A stretch of 64,000 nucleotides of DNA, taken from Siphonodentalium dalli. Its lineage: Eukaryota > Mollusca > Scaphopoda > Gadilida > Siphonodentaliidae. The translations under genes and the position numbers were made by a program. The notes beneath the pieces are model-generated. The model was given only the letters and a program-made list of their open reading frames with translations. It ran no database searches and had not been told where the DNA came from. Below are positions 55,863-64,000 of this stretch, piece after piece. How positions within the stretch are numbered: position 1 is the stretch's first letter; every line of letters begins with the position of its first letter. The stretch lies in contig CP136066.1 of NCBI GenBank assembly GCA_032622095.1, positions 42,421,835-42,485,834 of the forward strand, read 5' to 3'.

Positions 55863-57401
55863 AGGTCAAGTCCATGTGACATGCATACATGCGTAGATGC
55901 ATATCTGCCAATAGTTGTTTCGGTATATCATGTTCCCCTGTAGATCAAAGAGTACAAAATATTGATAATTATCATCATGACAGACCGTCCATGATCCCAA
56001 TGGTGATAAGTGGCCGATGGTACTATGTGATTGTTCCGTCTATCCGACTCTCTCGATTTGTCAATATCCGAAATTGATATTGAGAAATTTTCCGAACATT
56101 GCGTAATTCATAATGATCGTTATAATTTAAGTGTGGCAGTCTTTGGATAGTGTGCCGGAACTCAATTTGTCTCCTGTTTAAATTCACTTTGTAGTTATTT
56201 AAGAAATGAATGTAGTGGGTGTGTGTGTTATTGGGGGGAATAAGACGCTGTGGTCATTGTGGCATATTGTGTGAACTGCAAAACGGTTCTTACTAAATGT
56301 GCCCCAAATGACCACAGCACCGTACATATCATCCAATAGCACACACACACCCACTACATTAATTTCTCATATTTATATAGCTTTTTGATGATTTATTCCC
56401 ATAAAAAAGATGAATGTATTTTTATTTATTTTCACAAAATCTGCCGAGAATTTGAGACTGGCCCACGCAGCACATTCATGTCTGGATTTAGGTAGAGTCT
56501 GCCTTTATTGAGATTCAGGGACGTGTCTAGCTGTTTGGTATAATTTCGCGATTATACAATATGTTGTTCGGCATATGACACTTCTATATGCCCAGAGATG
56601 AATCGATAACGACATTGATTGCATATGAAACTCTGTGCTTCTACAATTTCTGGACTTATTTTAGCAGATTTATGGCCCTTTTAAAACATACATAGTTTTG
56701 CCCCAGTTTTCAACAGTTTTTCAGTCAATTGATTTTAATGATTATGTTTGTATTTTGTTAAATTGTGCTAAAATACATGTAGCCTAAGGAGTACAATTTT
56801 CTCTCAATCACTAAACTTCTGAGAGAAATTCACCTTGTGAAACACGATGATAAGAGGTATACCTAAGGCTGCTTGCTACGTACTAAACACACTAGCGCTC
56901 TTATCATCTGTAATATTTGCCAACAAGCTAACAATGTTTTGCCTGGAATTTATTCACCTTGGGGGAGGTGTGTAGTCAGTCGTCATGCAAACAAGACATC
57001 AAATATCTCGGAAAATGTCGCCTTGATGCAACACGGTTCAATCACTCATGTCATTGATTGAGTGTTTGGGATATTTTTTTTAAAAACATTTCATGTTGAA
57101 CTTTTTGGTCAATATTTTAAGTTATTTGAAGTGTAAGCCATTTGATCATGAAAGGAACAAAATATAATTGATTATAGGTCAAAATAATTGCAGCTTTCTG
57201 CACTAAATACTCATTGATCAGTATAGTTCCTTAGGAAATGTTGAGATAATAAATTCAATAAACGACTAAAACTTATTATCTGAACATTTCCAACCAATGA
57301 ACATGGAAGAGTAATTAATAATCTTTTATTGGACCGTCACAGGTAATTATACCACATATTTCATATTACTTACTAAAATGGTCAAATTTTTTTTTATTCA
57401 C
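55863..57401. other. Repeat-poor stretch with one inverted repeat
   Basis: An imperfect dyad at about 56203-56372 has arms AAATGAATGTAGTGGGTGTG / CACCCACTACATTAATTTC, also pairing CTGTGGTCATT with AATGACCACAG. It is probably an unclassified MITE. The rest is low-copy; 57200-57300 resembles family E ends. Confidence 0.55.
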
Positions 57402-57835
57402 TTAACCCTTTCATGATGGGATCTGCGCTGGTGCAGCATTAAAGATCCTGTGCCAGTGCATTCTCTTATATATGAGAGTCTCCCATAAGGAGCCTCGCAT
57501 ATATAAGAGAATGCACTGGCTTACGTCAATGTAAATATTCTTAGGCCAATTTTAATGTACAGTAATGTCCTAAATAATCTACCCCAAAACCACAGCAGAA
57601 TTATGGGAAATTTTTCAGGATTTAGTTGGAAATATGGCTTGCTGCCATTCATCGGAAAGCTCTCGGTGAGAAAATTTTCCCATAATTCTGGTGTGGTTAA
57701 AGGGTCATATACTTCAGGCATACTATATTCTCTTATATATGCGATGCTCCCTATGGGTGACTTGCATATATTAGAGAATGCATTGGCACAGGGTTTTCGT
57801 AAAATTTCAGGAAGTTCCAGTCATGAAAGGGTCAA
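57402..57835. mobile_element. TTAA family C MITE (reversed) with nested family P copy
   Basis: TTAA at 57402-57405; the right flank has mutated to TCAA (57832-57835). Hairpins at 57455-57523 and about 57725-57785. A shortened family P MITE at 57560-57725 (TA at 57558-57559) interrupts the spacer and runs into the second hairpin. Confidence 0.8.
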
Positions 57836-58068
57836 AACAGTGTATTCCTATAATTCTAATATTATGACTGTGGAGTGATGCCGCATGGTTCTCTCTGTTG
57901 GTGGAGAAATTTGGCCAATGGGCTGACAGCAATTTCTCTATGCACAAGAAAACACGGGAGATATGGCAAAAGCCGAAACAAAAGTTATGGGAAAACTATT
58001 TAAAATAGGGGAGGTCTATAAAACTTATGAGTGGGCTCAACAAATTTATGAATGGGTTGGGTTAAAGT
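57836..58068. other. No feature seen
   Basis: Low-copy DNA. Confidence 0.4.
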
Positions 58069-58302
58069 TTAACCCTTTGAGTGCCAGGTCGATTTTTGTA
58101 TCAACCCATATACCCTGTGCCAATGCATTCTCTTATATATGCGAGTCGACCATAGGTCGCCTCGCATATATAAGAGAATGCATTGGCCTAACAATTTTTT
58201 GTGTTTTTTTACAATTTTAATAATTTATTCTTATATTCTTTAACAGACTTATTTTGTAGGTTTAGGGCCAATGAGATTGGCCCCTGGCACTCAAAGGGTT
58301 AA
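58069..58302. mobile_element. TTAA family A MITE, complete
   Basis: TTAA at 58069-58072 and 58299-58302. Ends CCCTTTGAGTGCCAGG and CCTGGCACTCAAAGGG. One hairpin (58120-58186), opposite in orientation to the copy at 17280. Confidence 0.92.
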
Positions 58303-58436
58303 CTAAACTTAGGGATGGGCTATACAAACTTATGGCCGGCTGGTGGGGAGGGGATATAAAGGGAAAAAATTGTCATAAACATGTGCAATTAGTGAATTAT
58401 TTCCTTATTTTAAAATCAATGTCTCTGGTCAAAATT

Positions 58437-58771
58437 TTAACCCTTTACCCAACAAACCGGCCAAATAAAGCTGCAACAGCCTAAATTATCTTGGGTCTGT
58501 CTCAATAGAACCATACAAATATGGATATCATTGGAACCGGTTCATTGACCACATTGTGATGGTTACAGTTATGCCCTGTGCCAATGCATTCTCTTATATA
58601 TGCGAGTCGACCATAGGTCGCCTCGCATATATAAGAGAATGCATTGGCCTAAAAAAAAATTTAATGTGTTAAGCCAAAGCATTCTCTTATATATGCGAGG
58701 CGACCTATGGTCGACTCGCATATATAAGAGAATGCATTGGCACAGGGCCGTTCTGTTGGGTAAAGGGTTAA
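58437..58771. mobile_element. TTAA family B MITE, complete
   Basis: TTAA at 58437-58440 and 58768-58771. Ends CCCTTTACCCAACAAACCGG and CCGTTCTGTTGGGTAAAGGG. Hairpins at 58581-58647 and 58674-58740, separated by only 26 bp. Confidence 0.93.
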
Positions 58772-59239
58772 ATAAGAAAAAAAGATAAATCACCAGTGAA
58801 AGGCGGAATGTCACTATATTGCCCCTCGTAAGTTTAGTTACGCCCACCGTTTGTATACTAGTGTACAAATTCTTGTTTCGCTTGGGCGCTGGAGTTTACG
58901 CTGGGGGTTTTATTTATAGATATGGGAATTTCTGGGACGGATTTTAAAGTCGAACTGCACGACAAGGAGGCCGAGTCCGGTAAAAGGTGTTGTTGGGAAT
59001 TTCAATTTCGTTTATTGTCCTTTACAGTATTTTGTCAATAATGTTGATTTTTGGTTTGTGACAAGCTATGTCAATTACAAATAAAAGAAATGAAAAGATA
59101 TTTTGTAAGTCTTATATTTCAACTTTTATAGACATTTTTCGTTCTGCAGCCCACTGAGGGTTGTGGTCGTGGTCAGCCACCGGTTCGTTAATTAGGTGTT
59201 GGTTGTTATTGTTATTTTAACGGAATTCGGAGTTGGTCA
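58772..59239. other. No gene recognised
   Basis: Low-copy DNA. Confidence 0.4.
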
Positions 59240-59790
59240 TTCGCGAAACCAATATATATTTGTCCCCCGAAAAATTAATTTTCGGGGTACTATAGAAACG
59301 GGCTCCATCCGTTGTGCCATCCGTTCGTCCGTCCGTTCGTCACACTTTAGAGTACCTTCATGGTGTAATCATCTCCTCCTACAGATTTCATCCCAGAGAT
59401 TTGAATTTTCAGTATGAGGGTACCTTCATGGTGTAATCAACTCCTCCTACAATTTTCATCCTAGAGATTTGAAACTTCAGAATATTGTTCCCCATATATT
59501 GAAGATGTGCAACATGTATATAGATGACGGAAAAATTATTTTTTGACAGAGTTATCAACCCTTTTCGACTTAGAAAAAAAAAACAAAAAAACAATCTGTA
59601 TGAGGGTACCTTCACGGTGTAATCAACTCCTCCTACAGTTTTGATCGTAGATATTTGAAACTTCAGAGTATTAGTATTGTTACCCACATATGGGAGATGT
59701 GCAACATGTATATAGATGATGGAACAATTACTTTTTTTACGGAGTTGTTAACCCTTTTCGACTTAGAACATTTCAACATTTTTTTAAATT
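59240..59790 (+). repeat. Short hairpin plus irregular tandem repeat
   Basis: CCCCGAAAAATTAATTTTCGGGG (59256-59278) forms a hairpin and is followed by a CCGTTCGTCCGTCCGTTCGT tract. Then three copies of GTACCTTCATGGTGTAATCA start at about 59353, 59420 and 59605, the last two with TGTGCAACATGTATATAGAT downstream. Possibly a decayed mobile element. Confidence 0.6.
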
Positions 59791-60710
59791 TCTTTAACAA
59801 AGCGGCATCGACTTGCCACGTTGTCGGGGGACACTGTGGTCGGCTGACATTTTATATATTCTATAATTACAAACATGGGTATATAATATATGATCTTGAG
59901 CACATTACCATTTCTGACATTGGTTTTCTTGTAATATAGTTGCAAGGAACAAATATAACTCACCTCCACATGAAAGCACACTATCTATCCATAGGTTTTT
60001 CCATCAACTCAAATTAAAAACGATGTAATGATAGACACCTAGACTGGTGTGTCACACCAATAATTCATCAGACGATGACTTCTGTATTCCTATTCATCAC
60101 GGAGGTATATATCTACCAATTGTCCACTCCATCACTCATATCGCATCTACACTCAATATAATATGATATGGTATCATGTCTATACTCTATATAATATCAT
60201 TGCATCTCGCTGACATTCACACTAAGTCATATCCTATGCTTGTTTTATTCATTTATCATATCAAATCTGTGTAATGGAAAACTCCCCAAAGATTTTATAT
60301 GTCCCCATGGATCTGCAGAATATCCGATAAACCTCGAACCAGCTTTGTCTTTGTCATCACGTGTTTGGCGAGAGACAACCTGGTATATGATACTGTGTCA
60401 AAGGTTTTTGTATAATATTTACCATGTGGGAGTACATCATTTATGTCCATTATCAGATACAGTCAATTAATGGAAATCAATCTAATCCAATTTGGGTCAT
60501 GTTTGTGTTTTTGGCCATTAAAAAATATATTCATAAACATGTGCAAATAATGATATATTTTCTATTTCTTCTTCAATGTCTATTAACAATTTCTAGAGAA
60601 ATCACCAGTGAAAGGTGGTGTATGTAACAAAATTGGCCTTTATTCTGGTCACGGAGGACTTGATAGTCTATATACAGGGAACAAATATAACTCACCTTTA
60701 TCATCTCTCT
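59791..60710. other. No gene recognised
   Basis: Low-copy AT-rich DNA with short motif-less open frames. Confidence 0.4.
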
Positions 60711-60856
60711 TCTACACCCAGGGACGCCGGAGAAGGGGGGCATGCGGGGGCACTTGCCCTGACCCAGGGGAGTCCAGTGGGTACCCAAAAAGTGCCCTCC
60801 TGACTGGTTTGCCCATCTCCTTGCCCTTTGCTGCTTCCGGCATCCCTGTCTACACT
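60711..60856. mobile_element. Family G hAT-like MITE, short copy
   Basis: The element at 60719-60848 (130 bp) has ends CAGGGACGCCGGAGAAG and TGCTTCCGGCATCCCTG. TSD TCTACACC / TCTACACT, 7 of 8 matching. Most of the interior is deleted relative to 10439 and 40793. Confidence 0.85.
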
Positions 60857-61144
60857 CTATACAGGGAGGTGATGCTGCTTCAATGATCTTACTAAATTGG
60901 TCTTCTATCATCAGGGTTTCTGCTGGGGTTAAAATGTCCATAGACCCTAGGATAGTTTTGGCTCATCGTGCGCAGATTTTAAAATTCCATGTCCAAAAAA
61001 ATAAAAGTACTATTTTCTTGCACCAGAGAATAGTTTTGGGCAGTTTTATTACCACTGTAATTTGAAATTTACACCAGTAACACCTGGTTACATGGTATTT
61101 CCATAAATAAATGTGGTATGTCACTAAATTGGCCTTACTGGTCT
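60857..61144. other. No feature seen
   Basis: Low-copy DNA. Confidence 0.4.
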
Positions 61145-61290
61145 TTAACCCTTTCATGATGGGAACTGTGCTGGTGCAGCATTAAATATCATGTGCCAGT
61201 CCATTCTCTTATATATGCGTGTCTGCCTATCATATATAAGAGAATGGACTGGATTACAAGGTCTGGCTAATATATTCTCTTATTTTATAT
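61145..61290. mobile_element. TTAA family C MITE (reversed), truncated
   Basis: TTAA at 61145-61148, then CCCTTTCATGATGGGAACTG. One hairpin with CCAGTCCATTCTC arms (61196-61252). The far end is lost near GGTCTGGCTAATATATTCTC. Confidence 0.75.
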
Positions 61291-61800
61291 CTGGCTAAGT
61301 TTGCACCATTCTATAACTCAGCGGGGTCCATGTACCCAGTCTGTTCGACTGCTATGGAGCCACCCCCTTACCAATTTAATGGCTAAACAATAAACACATA
61401 AACAAACTTTCCACAGAGCAGATTGTTCTCTCTACAGGTTGTGTTGACATGGTCCTTGGTTGCAGGCTGTATATTTTACTGCTCCTTAGATTTCCAGTGC
61501 ACGGAGGTCGATGCCATGTACTCTCTTTATAAACCTTTTATTTTATGAATAATGGCCCACTGCTAGAGTGCTGAAGTAGGTCCATAGGTTACTATGAACC
61601 ATATGGCTCACGACATGCACTTTTACGTAGGTAATAGTTACGGATGTCATAGCAGCGAAGAGGTTAAAGGGTTCAAAGAAAGAGCTAGTATCCTTCCTTA
61701 ATTGCCTCGTTACCACTATTGTAATTTGTAATTTGTAATTTGCCGAAAACTATATTTTCAATAGTTAAAGATGTATTCAGGGTTCCACTCCATTGTTTAA
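61291..61800. other. No gene recognised
   Basis: Low-copy DNA. Confidence 0.4.
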
Positions 61801-61955
61801 TTAACCCTTTCAGTGCCAAGTCCGATTTTTGTATCAACCCATATTTCCAGAGCTCTTTCCATCAATGTATCACATTATTATAATCAATAAATTTGAAAAA
61901 TGATTAAGGAAATATGGATTGATACAAAAATCGGACTTGGCACTGAAAGAGTTAA
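61801..61955. mobile_element. TTAA family F palindromic MITE, complete
   Basis: TTAA at 61801-61804 and 61952-61955. Ends CCCTTTCAGTGCCAAGTCCG and CGGACTTGGCACTGAAAGAG. The first 16 bp resemble family A termini, but there is no hairpin cassette. Confidence 0.9.
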
Positions 61956-62065
61956 GCGCACTGAAGTACTGTAGGTCTGTAAAGTAGAAAGCACCCAGTA
62001 TGATATTTTACATGTGTACTCAGATTGGACTTAGAGAAATCTTGAGTTAACTGCATGCAGACCCA

Positions 62066-62490
62066 CATAGTGTGTCTGTCATTTGCAGAATGAGGTCCAC
62101 AGAGAGTGAAATTAGTGATGCTATCCAGCACCGCGGGCTAGCGTACCAAATTCACCCTCTGGGAACCTCATTCTGCTGAGGCCTCAGCTGCTATGGGAGA
62201 CCTAGGATCAAATTGAAGTTCCCCAGTTGAAGTTGGTAATGTTCACCTATTAGTTAAATTAATCACCTCGATTATAATGCATTTTATCTTCTTCAAATTA
62301 GGGGATATAGAAACTCAGAACATAAGAGAAAAAGTAACTAAAAACAATGTTAATTTGAAACTATAGATACTTCCCAGAAGATGAGGTCTAAGTAGAATGA
62401 GGTCTGCAGAGGGTGAATTTAGTGATGCTAGCACACTGTGCCAGATGGTGTCACTCAATTCATCCTCTGGGGACCTCATTCTGCATAATA
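62066..62490. mobile_element. Family H MITE, right end fused to family P
   Basis: Left ACATAGTGTGTCTGTCATTT, hairpin 1 at about 62092-62175, middle, hairpin 2 at about 62396-62483. It stops at CTCATTCTGCATAATAT, next to a family P half. Confidence 0.8.
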
Positions 62491-62493
62491 TCA

Positions 62494-62988
62494 GCGAGAG
62501 CTTTCCGATGAATGGCAACAAGCCATATTTCCGACTAAATCCTGAAAAGTTACCCATAATTCTGCTGTGGTTAATCCTTTGGCGAAATACAACTTGGCGC
62601 CGTCCGCAACGAGTTCGATAAAAGATTCGAGATTATGATGCAAGTTGTGTTCTGTATTTATTCTTCACTGTTCAGTCAGATAAGTTCAATCCATGAATGT
62701 CACCTCCATTGTTACTATAGCTACTTTTATTGTGATTTAAGTCTGACAAATAACCAGTAATTATGGGGGATCACTGCAAGCGGATGATCGACGTAATGTA
62801 CGTCATCTTTCTTGGCGACGTCAACAAGAATAGTTCCGGCTTGTATTCCACTAGAGGTATACACTTATATGTATTCAATGGCTGGGATTCCGTTGAATAC
62901 ATGTGCCTCACGTCAATGGGTGTGGAATAAATGACGTTACAGATACTCTCCAAAGGGTTAAGGAGTTGATTATTTAGAGCATTGCTGT
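62494..62988. mobile_element. Family P MITE right arm split by a TTAA element
   Basis: 62494-62570 runs from the dyad centre (GCGAGAGCTTTCCGATGAAT) to GCTGTGG. It resumes at 62958 with TTAAGGAGTTGATTATTTAG and ends GCATTGCTG before TA (62989-62990). The left arm is missing. Confidence 0.88.
62571..62961. mobile_element. TTAA-flanked element inserted in family P
   Basis: The insert at 62575-62957 (383 bp) has ends TCCTTTGG and CCAAAGGG. TTAA is duplicated at 62571-62574 and 62958-62961. Removing the insert and one TTAA restores the family P arm GTGGTTAAGGAG. The interior has no hairpin cassette and matches no other family here. Confidence 0.88.
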
Positions 62989-63052
62989 ATTTGTGAACTG
63001 CTGTGTGATATTCTTGCAGTATCCCATAATATGATTTGTTTTTCGTTTACAG

Positions 63053-63176
63053 TTAGCTGGCGAAATGCTGAAGCTGTTTGATCCAACAGTGGAACCACAG
63101 AAACAACCGGAGATAGAAGAAATGAATCTGATTCCAATCTACAAGGCACCTAAAGTTCAGGGTGCAATTCTCCCAG
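63053..63176 (+). CDS. Candidate internal exon of an unidentified gene
   Basis: A pyrimidine-rich tract (TTGTTTTTCGTTTACAG) ends in an AG at 63051-63052. A GTAATA donor starts at 63177. The 124 bp between read in one frame as 41 codons plus one base: LAGEMLKLFDPTVEPQKQPE, IEEMNLIPIYKAPKVQGA, ILPG. Codon use is balanced, and the composition (acidic, with prolines) looks like a linker in a larger protein. The frame stays open after the donor to 63427, but that part soon enters a transposon, so a short exon is preferred over a 120-codon gene. I do not recognise the protein. If real, much of the window is probably an intron of, or DNA upstream of, this gene. Confidence 0.55.
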
Positions 63177-63266
63177 GTAATATATTACTCCAATCTGCAA
63201 TTAAAATTGCCAAATGTGAACAAATTACAATTTTATATAATTTGTTTTTAGTTTTTGCACTACTTG

Positions 63267-63824
63267 TTAAAGGGGTATTATTATGTACACCCCCAAAATC
63301 CACTCATTTATGGGACCATCTCGTTTTATACTCAACAGAATATATGCAACAAATGAATGAATTTGAACCATGGATTAGTGCAAAATACACTCAATTGCGC
63401 TACAAAATGATGCAAACAACAAGGTAATTATAATGAAAATGACTTTATGGCTGGAGTCATAAATTCACTTACCTTGTTGTATGTATAATAATAATACGTT
63501 TATTCTCTTATCAAAAAGATATTGAGATACAAGTGGAAAATATATACAAAAGATTGAGAATTTTGCAGTATTTGTACAATATATACACGAACTTCCCATC
63601 ACTGTCATCATTATCAACATCATGGCAGTCGTCATCAGTATCACCGTCTTCGTTGTCATCACGTTAACGTCTTCGTCTACTCGTCGTCACAATCGCCAGT
63701 ACCATTATCATCGTTCATGGAGCATATGAGTGTATTTTGCACTAATCAATGACTCAAATTCATTCATTTGTTGCATATATTATGTTGAGTATAAAAGGAG
63801 ATTTAGTGTTCAGTACCCCTTTAA
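63267..63824. mobile_element. TTAA-flanked element with long inverted repeats, in the presumed intron
   Basis: TTAA at 63267-63270 and 63821-63824. Ends AGGGGTATTATTATG and AACACTAAATC-CAGTACCCCT type. Arms pair over about 110 bp or more: TTTTATACTCAACAGAATAT with its complement near 63775, and ATTAGTGCAAAATACACTCA with its complement near 63735. The middle (about 63466-63715) is AT-rich with ATCATCA-type low complexity and may be a further insertion. The ends differ from the CCC-type TTAA families; Kolobok is an alternative to piggyBac. Confidence 0.75.
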
Positions 63825-64000
63825 GTTCAAGGGTCAAGTGTTGCCGCCTTAGTTGAGTATGGTATACACCAATAAATTTAGAAGCAGTGTTCACACTGTC
63901 GGATAAGCCAATTTATTTACGAAAATGGCAAACAAAATTTCATTTGGCCAAACTTTTGACCAAATTGTTTTTTACCCTAAAATGGAGATGGAAACATCGT
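63825..64000 (+). other. No feature seen
   Basis: Window end. No exon was recognised downstream of the candidate exon. Confidence 0.4.

Noticed and set aside
60573-60941. 122-codon minus-strand frame
   Set aside because: Crosses the whole family G MITE and its TSDs, so it cannot be a conserved gene.

Overview
The window reads as non-coding DNA from a metazoan, most likely a marine invertebrate. It is AT-rich and contains no prokaryotic-style genes or operons. It holds many short inverted-repeat transposons, satellites, Helitron-like pieces and one non-LTR retrotransposon tail. Frequent ACATGTA-type words fit lophotrochozoan or basal deuterostome genomes, but the species cannot be fixed from this sequence. 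No complete protein-coding gene is visible. The only convincing host coding piece is one internal exon candidate at 63053-63176 (+). The only recognisable transposon protein is the C-terminal zinc-knuckle tail of a reverse transcriptase at 14112-14450 (-).

Almost everything else is non-autonomous DNA transposons, classified here by termini and target-site duplications (TSDs) read directly from the sequence. Family P: about 210 bp near-perfect palindromes with CAGTAATGC ends, flanked by TA (mariner/pogo-like), about 22 copies. Family H: 250-465 bp, CAAGCCTG ends, two sub-terminal hairpins, 8-bp TSDs (hAT-like), more than 20 copies. TTAA-flanked families A to F have CCC...GGG ends (piggyBac-like by ends and target); most carry one shared hairpin cassette beginning CCAATGCATTCTCTTATATA. 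Family G: CAGGGGCGCCGGAAG ends with 8-bp TSDs, three copies. Single elements include two nested hATs with perfect 8-bp TSDs (24702-26183), a 2.3 kb TTA-flanked element inside a family H copy (37509-39842), a 2.56 kb TA-flanked element with CATGAATA-type repeats at both ends (21881-24442), and a Helitron inserted precisely between A and T in a satellite (15420-15763).

Layout: 1-14 kb holds mixed families P, H, A and C, a 122-bp tandem repeat and C-rich minisatellites. 14-17 kb holds the reverse transcriptase tail and a 150-bp satellite with its Helitron. 17-31 kb holds family D duplications, the 2.56 kb element, the nested hATs and an AT-rich minisatellite. 31-42 kb holds an array of transposon ends, a 72-bp satellite and the TTA element with a 42-G run. 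42-62 kb holds further P, H, B and C copies, triplications and a 31-bp minisatellite. 62-64 kb holds a TTAA element nested in a family P copy, the exon candidate, and another TTAA element in the presumed intron.

The most interesting system is the hairpin biology. One hairpin cassette is shared by TTAA families with unrelated termini. It also sits at the exact dyad centre of a family P palindrome. In addition, the two arms of each family P copy share diagnostic variants that differ between copies, which suggests the palindromes are rebuilt from one arm.
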